Assembly (NCBI GenBank): GCA_947381905.1
Contig: CANCXL010000017.1
Location: 1 to 37,911 of the forward strand
Length of the DNA: 37,911 nt
Direction of reading: 5' to 3'
Origin: an uncultured Clostridiaceae bacterium
GTDB taxonomy: Bacteria > Bacillota > Clostridia > TANB77 > CAG-465
Position numbers and translations under genes: made by a program. Below the pieces are notes generated by a model. The model was not told where the DNA came from, ran no database searches, and saw only the letters and a list, made by a program, of their open reading frames with translations. How positions within the stretch are numbered: position 1 is the first letter of the stretch; each line of letters starts with the position of its first letter. Positions 9,651-17,085 of this stretch are shown here, in pieces.

Positions 9651-10839
9651 ATTTTTGCCTCCTTAAACTTAATATTGATATTACTATCATTAAAGATGCA
9701 AAGGCTAAAAGACTTATTAAATTAAAATAAAATCTATCTAATGTATCATAATAATATAATGAATAAAATCCATCTGTAATCATACTTGCAGGATTTAGTT
9801 TATTTACTAATGGTAAATTTTTATCTACTATATACTTCATTGTTATTCCCATCATTCCAGATAAAAAGCATCCAAACATTGTAAAAGATATAACAATTCC
9901 TGTTTTTAAGTTATCATTTGTTTTAAAAACAGATGCAATAGCAACACCCATTGAAAGTCCAGCAAGGCATCCAGCACATGCAAGTAATACAATAAGTGGC
10001 AAATTAGTTCCATAATCTACTTTAAGTGCAAAAATAGTATAAATAAATAATAATGCAATACCAATTAGTTGAATAATGTAACTTGCCAAAACACTACTTA
10101 AGATAACTTTATATTTTGGAGTAGGACTCATAGCAACTCTTTTTCCGTTATTACTCATATTTGGTAAATTTTGATTTATAGCAACAAGCCCTAGTATTCC
10201 ACCATATAAACATGCCATTGCAATTAAAGTATAAAACTCTATCATTGTATAGCTTAAATTACTACTTGATATATTTGAAATATTGGCATTATTTTTATCT
10301 AACATATCCACTATCTCATCATATATTTGCTTATATATTTCTTCATAGCTTGTAAATTGTATTTTTCCAGCTACTATATCTTTAACTTTTTCTTCTACTT
10401 TATTTTGTGCAACATTTTCTATCATACTTTGAGTTTGAGTAATCTCTTCTGTTACATATTTTAAAATAGTCTCGTTAATTCCACTGGTGTTTACAACAAT
10501 ATTTGGCTCATCTTTAATAATTAGATATCCTGTTATTTCATCATTATTTAGTAACTCTTTTGCTTCTTCTTCATTTACATATTGAATATCAAATAGTTTT
10601 TCCTCGTTGTTATCATCGCTTAATTCCTTAAAAGTTTCTTTAAAGATTTCATTATTTTTAAATTCGTCATTTTCTACAATGGCTATATCTATAATGTCTA
10701 ATTTTTCACTATTCTCAATATTAGAAAATGCCATTTTAAAAAATGTCCCTAATATAATTGGAAAGGCAAATGTCCAAAATATTAGCATTTTATTTTTTAA
10801 GAGAGTTTTAAATGAATATTTTAAATTATGAATAAACAT
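9637..10839 (-). CDS. ABC-2-type exporter permease (first subunit)
   Basis: A 400-residue paralogue of the downstream permease. An N-terminal helix (MLIFWTFAFPIILGTFF) precedes an extracytoplasmic domain of about 160 residues containing NDEITGYLIIKDEP and a Gln/Glu-rich helix; six helices follow from about residue 195, with FGCFLSGMMGI and LNPASMITDGFYSLYYY matching the conserved ABC-2 region. Its ATG shares one base with the ATPase stop (TAATG at 10837-10841), so translation is coupled. Inferred role: half of the membrane channel energised by the ATPase next door. Confidence 0.88.
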   Translation of the reverse strand: MFIHNLKYSFKTLLKNKMLIFWTFAFPIILGTFFKMAFSNIENSEKLDIIDIAIVENDEFKNNEIFKETFKELSDDNNEEKLFDIQYVNEEEAKELLNNDEITGYLIIKDEPNIVVNTSGINETILKYVTEEITQTQSMIENVAQNKVEEKVKDIVAGKIQFTSYEEIYKQIYDEIVDMLDKNNANISNISSSNLSYTMIEFYTLIAMACLYGGILGLVAINQNLPNMSNNGKRVAMSPTPKYKVILSSVLASYIIQLIGIALLFIYTIFALKVDYGTNLPLIVLLACAGCLAGLSMGVAIASVFKTNDNLKTGIVISFTMFGCFLSGMMGITMKYIVDKNLPLVNKLNPASMITDGFYSLYYYDTLDRFYFNLISLLAFASLMIVISILSLRRQKYDNI

Positions 10840-11777
10840 TAGTCTCTAAGTTCCTTACCTGTTAACTCTAAAAATACATCATTAAGTGTTGGTCTTTCAG
10901 AAAATATCTTATTATATTTTATACTCTCTTTTTTCAAATAATCCATTAATTCTACTAGATTATTTTTGCCTTTTTTATATGTAATTAGTAATAGTCCATT
11001 ACTATAATCTACATCTTCAACATTATCTAAATCCTTTATATCTTCTATATATTTCTCATCTAAATCTTTTACTTCTACACTTACCTTTTCCTCGATTTTT
11101 GCAAGCTCTTTTAGTTCATCTGTAGTTCCGCTTGCAATAATTTTACCTTTATCTAATATAATAACTCTATCACAAAGTATTTCTACCTCTTCCATATAAT
11201 GAGTTGTATATACTATTGTTGCACCGTTATTTCTTAATTTTTCAATTCCATCTAGTATATTATTTCTACTTTGAGGATCTACTGCAACAGTTGGTTCGTC
11301 TAAAAATATAAGTTTAGGTTTATGTGCAATACCACATGCTATATTTAATCTTCTTAAAAGTCCACCAGAAAGTTGCTTTGGATAAAATTTTTTAAAATCT
11401 TCAAGTCCTACAAGAGCTATAGCATCTTCAATACAACTTTTACGTGCCTCTTTATCTTTAATATATAATCCACAAAAGTAGTCTATATTATCATAAACAC
11501 TTAGCTCATCAAATATAGCAACATCTTGAAAAACAACGCCTATTTCTCTTTTTAAATCATAAGCATTAGGTTTCATTTCTTTACCAAATATCTTTATACT
11601 TCCATCACTAAAATTAAGTAATGATAATATACAATTAATTGTTGTAGATTTTCCACTACCATTTGGTCCTAAAAGTCCAAGAATCTCACCTTCATAAACA
11701 TCAAATGTTAAATTATCTACAGCTTTAAGTTTCTTATACTCTTTTGTTAAATTTTTAACTTCAATAACATTTTTCAT
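10839..11777 (-). CDS. ABC exporter ATPase (DrrA-like)
   Basis: A 312-residue cytoplasmic ATPase. Walker A is GPNGSGKST (about residues 38-46), the signature is LSGGLLRR, Walker B is LIFLDEP, and the switch is TTHY. The C-terminal 80 residues, with SVEVKDL and the closing phrase PTLNDVFLELTG, match the extra domain of DrrA/CcmA-like exporters. The start shares one base with the TetR stop, and AAAGGAGG lies within the end of the tetR frame. It powers the two permeases that follow. Confidence 0.93.
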   Translation of the reverse strand: MKNVIEVKNLTKEYKKLKAVDNLTFDVYEGEILGLLGPNGSGKSTTINCILSLLNFSDGSIKIFGKEMKPNAYDLKREIGVVFQDVAIFDELSVYDNIDYFCGLYIKDKEARKSCIEDAIALVGLEDFKKFYPKQLSGGLLRRLNIACGIAHKPKLIFLDEPTVAVDPQSRNNILDGIEKLRNNGATIVYTTHYMEEVEILCDRVIILDKGKIIASGTTDELKELAKIEEKVSVEVKDLDEKYIEDIKDLDNVEDVDYSNGLLLITYKKGKNNLVELMDYLKKESIKYNKIFSERPTLNDVFLELTGKELRD

Positions 11778-12343
11778 TATTTTCCTCCTTTATATCCGAC
11801 TAACATCTGTCTTACTGTACTTTCAAGTAGCTCTGCTATCTCATTATCTGTAAATTGTACTGTCCTCGTTGCAACTAAACATGCTATACCATGGGTAAAT
11901 ACCCAAACTTTAACATGAAATTTTGTTTGTTCTTCATAAGATAGCCCTGTCAAAATTTGACCCATTTTTATTACGTCATTTCCCATATCGTCATTTATAA
12001 CAATTGATTCTGCGCTAAGGTCTGTTTTTTGCATAAACAAAATCTTAAAAAATTCTGGGTAGTCTTTTGCAAACTTAATATATGCAAGTCCCATATGTTT
12101 ATATGCATTTTCTTTATTATCTTTGCCACTTATCATGTACTCCTTATATTTATCATAAATCTTAACATATACTTCTTTATTAAGTTCATCCATTGATGAA
12201 AAATTATGAAATATTGGTTGAACAGAACACCCAAGCTCTCTTGCTATTCTTCTTGCATTTACACCTTCATATCCTTCATTTTTTACTATATTATATGCAA
12301 CATTTATTATATCTTCCTTTATATACTTTTTTACTGGTGGCAT
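11777..12343 (-). CDS. TetR-family repressor of the ABC export operon
   Basis: A 188-residue regulator with a TetR DNA-binding domain at residues 8-55 (IINVAYNIVKNEGYEG, then VNARRIARELGCSVQPIFHNF), followed by a helical ligand domain with TetR_C features. ATG 12343 follows AGGAGG by 7 nt and is preferred to a TTG one codon earlier. It is the first gene of the operon and its promoter carries two abutting 14-bp palindromes, a strong sign of autorepression. Inferred logic: a substrate of the exporter, or a molecule made with it, releases TetR and switches on regulator and pump together. Confidence 0.9.
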   Translation of the reverse strand: MPPVKKYIKEDIINVAYNIVKNEGYEGVNARRIARELGCSVQPIFHNFSSMDELNKEVYVKIYDKYKEYMISGKDNKENAYKHMGLAYIKFAKDYPEFFKILFMQKTDLSAESIVINDDMGNDVIKMGQILTGLSYEEQTKFHVKVWVFTHGIACLVATRTVQFTDNEIAELLESTVRQMLVGYKGGK

Positions 12344-12357
12344 CAAATCACCTCCTG

Positions 12358-12413
12358 ATAACGTACGTTATATAACACATGTTATTATACTACAAAAAAA
12401 TAATTCTTGTAAA
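12358..12413 (-). promoter_or_regulatory. TetR operon promoter with two tandem operators
   Basis: The -35 is TTTACA (12408-12413), spacer 18, -10 is TATAAT (12384-12389). Immediately downstream are two 14-bp sites end to end: ATAACGTACGTTAT (12358-12371), a perfect palindrome, and ATAACACATGTTAT (12372-12385), palindromic at 12 of 14 bases and touching the -10. The shared form is ATAAC-N4-GTTAT. A TetR dimer on each would cover the start of transcription. Confidence 0.75.
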
Positions 12414-12429
12414 GTATTTTACAAGAATT
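12394..12429 (-). terminator. Terminator after the small membrane protein gene, overlapping the next promoter
   Basis: Perfect 12-bp stem (arms 12402-12413 and 12418-12429, 4-nt loop) then ATTATTTTTTT on the minus strand. Part of its stem doubles as the -35 of the tetR operon. Confidence 0.75.
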
Positions 12430-12437
12430 TTATATTT

Positions 12438-12794
12438 TTATTCAATTTCATTAATGCTTACAATATCTCTTATTCTAAAGAATTTATTTACTATTTTATG
12501 TTTTGACTTATCTTCATATCTAAACTCTAGCCATTCATCATCATAATCTATTATTTCTCCAGATGTATTATACATAGATGAAAATAAATATGAATTATTT
12601 ATATCATCATTATCTATTTCTATACATACCTTTTTGTTTAAATACGCATCTAAAACCAAAGTATCCTTTTTTTGTTTATTAACTATTTTATTATTATCTG
12701 ACTTAATATTGTCTATTTTTTTAGAAAGTTTATCTTGTTTATCTGAAACACTTGCAATCATAGCAATAATTATAATAAACATTACCCATTCCAT
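12438..12794 (-). CDS. Small membrane-anchored protein paired with an XRE regulator
   Basis: A 118-residue protein: an N-terminal membrane helix (MEWVMFIIIIAMIASVS), a charged coiled-coil-like stretch (DKQDKLSKKIDNIKSD), then a soluble domain of about 65 residues with alternating strands (KKVCIEIDNDD, GEIIDYDDEWLEFRY, NKFFRIRDIVSINEIE) that resembles a small Sm-like beta-barrel. The ATG shares one base with the stop of the XRE gene and GAGGAGG lies just upstream, so a longer start at 12821 was rejected. I do not recognise a named family. Coupling to the XRE gene suggests it is a partner or target of that regulator. Confidence 0.75.
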   Translation of the reverse strand: MEWVMFIIIIAMIASVSDKQDKLSKKIDNIKSDNNKIVNKQKKDTLVLDAYLNKKVCIEIDNDDINNSYLFSSMYNTSGEIIDYDDEWLEFRYEDKSKHKIVNKFFRIRDIVSINEIE

Positions 12795-13228
12795 TATATT
12801 TCCTCCTCTTTTTCTATACATTCTATCGAATTAATTAGATTCATCGAAATAAGTTTTGCTATAGTATTTTTCTTGCATTTAAATTCTATTTTTATAAACT
12901 CATTATTTACATCTAAAATTTTACATATAGTGTTATAAGACAATCTATAATCATCTAGATCTGCATCTATATAACCCTCCTTGTTAATAAGCTTTGCTAA
13001 AATAGTCTTTACTCTGGAGCATTCTATTTCAGTTTTATTATCTATTAAGTCATCTAAACTTATTTTAAAAATTTCTACAATACTTTTTGCTTGACTTAAA
13101 TCTGGACAAGTAATATTATTTTCCCAATTAGAAAGTGTCTGTCTAGATACACCTATTTTCTCTGATAATTTTTCTTGAGTTAAATTATCTTTTTTTCTAA
13201 GCTCAATAATTTTATCTCCTATATTCAT
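12794..13228 (-). CDS. XRE-family transcriptional regulator
   Basis: A 144-residue protein. Residues 1-60 are an XRE helix-turn-helix (LTQEKLSEKIGVSRQTLSNWE). The C-terminal 80 residues (VKTILAKLINKEGYIDADL, then FIKIEFKCKKNTIAKLI) form a small alpha/beta domain that may bind a ligand or the partner protein; no membrane helix is present, unlike the other larger XRE proteins here. ATG 13228 follows AGGAGG by 8 nt. The upstream region holds several ATGTAAAA-like repeats (about 13270-13312) that could be operators. Confidence 0.85.
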   Translation of the reverse strand: MNIGDKIIELRKKDNLTQEKLSEKIGVSRQTLSNWENNITCPDLSQAKSIVEIFKISLDDLIDNKTEIECSRVKTILAKLINKEGYIDADLDDYRLSYNTICKILDVNNEFIKIEFKCKKNTIAKLISMNLINSIECIEKEEEI

Positions 13229-13332
13229 ATTAATTGCCTCCTGATATAATATTAATAAATATCTGTTAATTAGTCTATAAAATACATTTTACATTATGTA
13301 TAAATATTTTTACATTTAGTTATTATATATAG

Positions 13333-13395
13333 AACAAAAGTAACAAATTTTATTTGTTACGCTCCAAAACTATTCCATAGTTTTGGATTTTTTAT
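13333..13395. repeat. Two-hairpin repeat, copy A (beside tnpB)
   Basis: A 63-bp block found again at 37850-37911 with about five differences. It holds a GTAACAAAT/ATTTGTTAC stem, then a CCAAAACTAT/ATAGTTTTGG stem followed on the plus strand by ATTTTTTAT. Differences between copies fall in loops and flanks; stems are identical. It could be the right end of the IS, a 3' part of an omega RNA, or an independent dispersed element with a plus-strand terminator. Confidence 0.8.
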
Positions 13396-13560
13396 TAAGA
13401 TGTTGTATTTAAGTTTCCACCTAAATATTTAGGCCACCCTTTTCTTAATTGGTCGTTGTTCTCGGCCATTATCCATCGCTATTTCTAGGTTTGGGTTACT
13501 ATTTTTTATATATTTTCTTAATATGTTTAAACTTCCATTTATATCTGCATTTATTTTCTT
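13396..13560 (-). ncRNA. Possible omega RNA (reRNA) of TnpB
   Basis: TnpB guides are made from the 3' end of tnpB and the IS right end. Here that zone holds the 14-bp palindrome CCTAAATATTTAGG (13420-13433) and a conserved-looking tail with GTGGAAACTTAAATACAACA just downstream of the stop. Placement follows from the family rule; limits and existence are inferred, and the RNA may extend through the hairpins at 13333-13395. Confidence 0.3.
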
Positions 13561-14703
13561 TCCTTCATTTGTTACAAATATTCCTCTACTTACCCTTCTT
13601 TTTTTATTATAGTTTTCTTTTGTTATTTCTTCTTTATCTAATGCACTTACTCCTGATGTATATTTCTCACTTATCTTTATTACATCTATTCCTTCTAATT
13701 TTGCTTTATATTCTATCTTTTGAGTTAATATTTGTATTGGTACTTGTACAAAGTTTGTGTTATAATCCATTCCTTGTTTTATATCTTTTAAGTCTCCTAT
13801 TACTATCTTTCCGCATTTATTTTTCTTTGCATACTCTATTACCATTTTTGATACTTTATGCATATATGTATTCATATAATTTCTTCTATAATCATATAAC
13901 TTATTTATTCTTTTAGTATTTGGCACATGTTTCTTATTTTTATTTTCTTTAGATAATTTATTTATTCTTTGTAATTTACTTATTTCATTTAGTATATACT
14001 TATTCTTACTCTTTGCTTCTTTTCCGGATACAAGTAATGAATCATTATTATCTCTATTTGTACATGCTACTATATTATTTAATCCTAGATCTATTGACAT
14101 TATATTTTCATATTTACTCTTTTCTTTTTCTTGCTTTTCATATATTATATTCATCTCTATTTTCTCTCCTTTTTTAGTTATCTTTATCATTTTAATGCTT
14201 TTAAAATTTACTAGCTTTTTCAATTTATATGGTATTGAAAAATTTAAACTTTTGACTTTATATTTTTCTTGCATTTTCTTTGAAAGAGATAACTTTAATA
14301 TATTTTTATCTATTCTTATTGCATATTTAGTAAATATTATTTCTTGTATATTTTCTCCTTTGTATCTTGGCTCTCTTGGTTCTCCTTTAAATTTTGCTTT
14401 ATTTTTATTATACTCATCTATTGACTTTAAGTAACTTTTATAATTTTGTACTACATTCATTATTACTTGTTGTAATGTATGAGAATGTAGATATTCACTA
14501 TGCCAGTTATTTTGTCTATATTCTTTGTATATAGGGCTTTGTATTATATTTACACTTTTATTTCCATCTATATATTTCTCTTTTTCTCTTAATTCATGTA
14601 GAAGAATATTATACACTTTGGTTGTATGCCAAATTAAATCATTTATTATTTCTTTTTGCGCATTATTTATATTGCTTATAACATATTTAAAACTTAATCT
14701 CAT
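13429..14703 (-). CDS. tnpB: TnpB (IS605 OrfB) RNA-guided nuclease with altered active site
   Basis: A 424-residue OrfB/TnpB protein. RuvC-I is intact (MSIDLGLNN, Asp205) and RuvC-III is NADINGSLNI (Asp387). In RuvC-II the usual E-D-L is VIGDL, with Gly303 where the catalytic Glu normally sits. A glutamate does occur later at Glu346 in ISEKYTS, a place where rearranged TnpB lineages are known to move it. The usual zinc finger after YTS is missing: GVSALDKEE replaces the Cys-x-x-Cys, and the protein has only two Cys (214 and 297). Length is normal and there is no frameshift. It may be an active rearranged enzyme or a nuclease-weak derivative. ATG 14703 lies directly after a hairpin holding the ribosome binding site. 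Confidence 0.9.
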   Translation of the reverse strand: MRLSFKYVISNINNAQKEIINDLIWHTTKVYNILLHELREKEKYIDGNKSVNIIQSPIYKEYRQNNWHSEYLHSHTLQQVIMNVVQNYKSYLKSIDEYNKNKAKFKGEPREPRYKGENIQEIIFTKYAIRIDKNILKLSLSKKMQEKYKVKSLNFSIPYKLKKLVNFKSIKMIKITKKGEKIEMNIIYEKQEKEKSKYENIMSIDLGLNNIVACTNRDNNDSLLVSGKEAKSKNKYILNEISKLQRINKLSKENKNKKHVPNTKRINKLYDYRRNYMNTYMHKVSKMVIEYAKKNKCGKIVIGDLKDIKQGMDYNTNFVQVPIQILTQKIEYKAKLEGIDVIKISEKYTSGVSALDKEEITKENYNKKRRVSRGIFVTNEGKKINADINGSLNILRKYIKNSNPNLEIAMDNGREQRPIKKRVA

Positions 14704-14725
14704 ATTCTCACCTCCTTGTGAGAAT
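14704..14725 (-). promoter_or_regulatory. Hairpin holding the tnpB ribosome binding site
   Basis: Perfect 8-bp arms ATTCTCAC/GTGAGAAT with a 6-nt loop; AAGGAGG falls in the loop and first stem pair, and the ATG follows the stem directly. IS200-type transposases are known to hide their ribosome binding site in an mRNA hairpin; the same throttling is inferred here. Confidence 0.6.
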
Positions 14726-14730
14726 ATTAT

Positions 14731-14756
14731 AATTCACAAACATACGTTTGTGAATT
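14731..14756 (-). repeat. Hairpin in the left-end region of the TnpB element
   Basis: An 11-bp perfect stem (AATTCACAAAC/GTTTGTGAATT, 4-nt loop). Followed by T-rich sequence on the plus strand. It could be the IS left-end hairpin recognised by TnpA, or a barrier against outside transcription; I favour the first because of its position. Confidence 0.5.
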
Positions 14757-14824
14757 GTTTTTTCTTATTTTTAGCCACTTTTCGTCGCGTTTTTCGACAA
14801 AAAATCGATTTTTCCTAGTATACA

Positions 14825-14857
14825 AAAGGAGTAAATATCAATTGTATTTACTCCTTT
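14825..14857 (-). terminator. Intrinsic terminator of the 14861-15367 XRE gene
   Basis: Perfect 13-bp stem (arms 14825-14837 and 14845-14857, 7-nt loop), then TTTTGTATAC on the minus strand, directly after the stop codon. Confidence 0.8.
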
Positions 14858-14860
14858 AAA

Positions 14861-15367
14861 CTATTTTTTTACTTGACCATACGCATGCTTTTCTATATAA
14901 GCCATCATAATATTATACTCAACAATTCCACTTATAAAACCAAGTATTATTCCAACTGTAACCATAGCTCCATTATGCTTTATAAATCCTAAAATAATTA
15001 TACTAGCAATTATTATCATAACTATTATTAATGATACTATATGCTCTTTTTGCCACTTTTGTTTGTAAAATTCGATTTTCTCTTTTAATGAAAAAGTACT
15101 ATTTTCTAGTGAGTCCATTAAATTTTTCTCAGCAACTTCTTTAAATTTTTCTTCTTCTATCTTCTCTCCTGCAAATAAATCATTTAAAGTTATATCTAAA
15201 ATCTCACATAATTCTTTATATAAAGAAACATTAGGTAAACATGTTCCACACTCCCATTTAGAGACTGATTTGTCTGTAACATTTAATTTTTCTGCAAGCT
15301 CTGCTTGAGTCATTTTTTTATTTTTCCTACACTCCGCAATAAATCTCCCAATTTTTACTTGATCCAT
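14861..15367 (-). CDS. XRE-family regulator with two membrane helices
   Basis: A 168-residue protein: XRE helix-turn-helix at residues 1-62 (MTQAELAEKLNVTDKSVSKWE), an amphipathic linker, and two C-terminal membrane helices (about residues 108-126 and 133-152). The N-terminus MDQVKIGRFIAECRK is nearly the same as that of the regulator at 26537-27697 (MDQIKIGRFIAKCRK), so they are paralogues. ATG 15367 follows AAGGAGG; the longer start at 15418 lacks a ribosome site. Their promoters share a motif (see 15389-15434 and 27722-27767). Likely autoregulated and membrane-tethered; signal unknown. Confidence 0.85.
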   Translation of the reverse strand: MDQVKIGRFIAECRKNKKMTQAELAEKLNVTDKSVSKWECGTCLPNVSLYKELCEILDITLNDLFAGEKIEEEKFKEVAEKNLMDSLENSTFSLKEKIEFYKQKWQKEHIVSLIIVMIIIASIIILGFIKHNGAMVTVGIILGFISGIVEYNIMMAYIEKHAYGQVKK

Positions 15368-15388
15368 AATACTCTCCTCCTTATCTAA

Positions 15389-15434
15389 ATAATAGCATTT
15401 ATATACTAAAATTAACACCTCTTAAAAGTAGAGT
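15389..15434 (-). promoter_or_regulatory. Promoter with upstream ACTCTACTT box (XRE paralogue 1)
   Basis: On the minus strand: ACTCTACTT (15426-15434), 8 bp, -35 TGTTAA (15412-15417), 17 bp, -10 TATTAT (15389-15394). The same boxes at the same spacings precede the paralogous XRE gene at 27697. Confidence 0.6.
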
Positions 15435-15962
15435 CTATGTTTTTTGGCTATTTTTAGTTATTATTTCCTTATTTAGCTCTCTTTTTCTATTATTATATGC
15501 AACCATATTGCTTCCAATTGTAATAATTCTCATAGCAAATATAATATACAAATTATTATACAAATTATATATTGCCCATAATATATTTGCAATTATATTT
15601 CCAACTCTTAATTTTTGTGTATTATCATAAAACCAAAGATAATAGCAAGCATAACAGGATATGAAAACAGATAAAACTTGAGAAAACTTATCTATTGTAA
15701 AAATTCCAATCACTAGTTGTACTGCGATTGCAAAAATTGGTATTAATTTAGACTTAAACTTATTTTTATAAATATATACATACGCTCTTATAGACGCTAT
15801 AATATACACACATGCTGTGGCTATATCTCTATTTATAAAATACATTATCATTTGCGAAAAATTAACTAAAAAATGTGCTATATATATTCTTTTTTTCTTC
15901 TATGTAAAAGACAAGTATATATTAGCAATAAATGTAATTATTTGCATTATAACAACTGCCAT
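15435..15962 (-). pseudogene. YgjV-like membrane protein gene with in-frame amber stop
   Basis: The frame has a good start at ATG 15962 (AGGAGA 8 nt upstream) but meets TAG at 15900-15902 after 20 codons, then continues open in the same frame to 15435. The full frame is 175 codons, close to the usual length of the YgjV family (about 180 residues). The part after the stop (KKKRIYIAHF, then several helices, RDIATACVYIIASIRAYVY and NIIANILWAIYN) carries the repeated helix pairs of that family. A restart at ATG 15851 or 15845 has no ribosome site and loses the first helix. One C-to-T change in a Gln codon would explain it. Probably a fresh nonsense mutation; readthrough or a sequencing error are alternatives. 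Confidence 0.7.
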
Positions 15963-16048
15963 AATTTTATTCTCCTATTTCATACATTTTTATATTAACA
16001 GAAAAAATAACAATTATCAAATATTATATTAGAGTAATTTTCAGAACA

Positions 16049-16080
16049 AATTAGAGCAGTTAATAAAAACTGCTCTAATT
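16049..16080 (-). terminator. Intrinsic terminator of the dehydrogenase gene
   Basis: Perfect 13-bp stem (arms 16049-16061 and 16068-16080, 6-nt loop) with a modest T-rich tail on the minus strand, 12 bp after the stop. Confidence 0.7.
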
Positions 16081-16092
16081 ATATAAATTTAT

Positions 16093-16998
16093 TTATGGAT
16101 TCAATTTTTTTAATTCTTCACTTTGTTTTTGCATCATTTTTTTAGCTATTGCACAAATTATAGGATTCGTAGCACTAACAGCTTCAAGATTTTTCTTTAA
16201 TTTTAATATTTTTAAACATGTATCAGTATAATCTACTAAGAAATCAACTCCTGATACAAATGATGCCATATTAGAATTTAAGAATACCATTGGACCAGCC
16301 ATTTCTTCTGATGTTGCTAATCGATTAGCAAGGCCTGCTTGTTCTATTAGTCCTTCTTCACTTCCAACCATATCTTGAAACTCTTGTTTCATTCCTGTAT
16401 CTGTAGCCGCTGGTAATACATTATTCATTCTAATGCCTAATTTTGCAAACTCTACTGCTTGTTCACATATAAATTGTGATAAGCATCTTTTAGAATACAT
16501 ATATGCAAATGTTGCTGGAGCAGAAGAAGCAAGTTTACTTGTTGCTGCTACAACTTCTTCCCAAGTCTTGCTATGAACTACTTTATTCTGCTCTTTTTTA
16601 AACTTTTTCCATTCAAGACCTGCAGTAGATGTACAATATACAATTGATGCTCCTTTTTGCATTCTTTCTTTTAAATAGTATAATGTAATATACATATTTG
16701 CAGTATAATTACAATCAAAAGTTGTCCTATAATCTGTTTTTGATCCAGAAAGTCCTGCTACTCCAAAAAATGAATCTATTTTTTCTGGTAATTCTTTAAA
16801 TGTCTTATCTATATCCTCTTTAGATGCTAGATTACATTTTAAATACTTTTCTATTCCTTCTACTTGACATGGATTCATATCTATTGCATATACTTTAGCA
16901 CCAAGTTCAACAAGCATTTGAGTTGTAGCTTTGCCCATTCCACTTGAAGCTCCTGTTACAACACATACTTTTCCATCATAGCCAAAAAAATCTTTCAT
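16093..16998 (-). CDS. Short-chain dehydrogenase/reductase, 3-alpha-HSD-like
   Basis: A 301-residue NAD(P)-dependent oxidoreductase. The cofactor loop is TGASSGMG (residues 15-22), the catalytic Ser is about 124 (CTSTAG), and Y-x-x-x-K is Tyr166/Lys170 (YMYSK); the phrase NNVLPAATDTGM is the usual post-catalytic loop. An insertion of about 30 residues between Ser and Tyr (LEWKKFKKEQ ... TWEEVV) and the overall order resemble the 3-alpha-hydroxysteroid/coniferyl alcohol dehydrogenase branch. The C-terminal 35 residues are a helical extension (AIAKKMMQKQSEELKKL). Asp43 after the second strand hints at NAD preference. ATG 16998 follows AGAGGAG. A steroid or bile-acid role is possible in a gut organism but not shown. 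Confidence 0.88.
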   Translation of the reverse strand: MKDFFGYDGKVCVVTGASSGMGKATTQMLVELGAKVYAIDMNPCQVEGIEKYLKCNLASKEDIDKTFKELPEKIDSFFGVAGLSGSKTDYRTTFDCNYTANMYITLYYLKERMQKGASIVYCTSTAGLEWKKFKKEQNKVVHSKTWEEVVAATSKLASSAPATFAYMYSKRCLSQFICEQAVEFAKLGIRMNNVLPAATDTGMKQEFQDMVGSEEGLIEQAGLANRLATSEEMAGPMVFLNSNMASFVSGVDFLVDYTDTCLKILKLKKNLEAVSATNPIICAIAKKMMQKQSEELKKLNP

Positions 16999-17085
16999 AC
17001 ATCTCACTCCTCTAAAATAATATATAGTAATTTTATAATATCATATTAAAAAATATATATCAAGTAGAGCAGTTATATCATGTCA

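Larger units (their letters stand above)
13333..14820 (-). mobile_element. TnpB-only IS200/IS605-type element
   Basis: The element contains tnpB without a tnpA. Its left-end side (high coordinates) has a hairpin at 14731-14756 and further short palindromes up to about 14820, ending against the terminator of the neighbouring XRE gene. Its right-end side has an ATTT-centred palindrome over the tnpB stop (13420-13433) and the two-hairpin repeat at 13333-13395. The limits are estimates: the right limit comes from where this repeat and its copy at the window end diverge; the left limit is a guess. With no tnpA it would need a transposase in trans. Confidence 0.55.

Noticed and set aside
17062-17069. 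Third CTCTACTT box upstream of the dehydrogenase gene
   Set aside because: The -35 and -10 boxes found at the two XRE promoters are absent at the right spacing, so the 8-base match may be chance.
16052-17075. Shared TAGAGCAGTTA word on both sides of the dehydrogenase gene
   Set aside because: An 11-base match, one copy being part of a terminator arm; too short to claim a flanking repeat.
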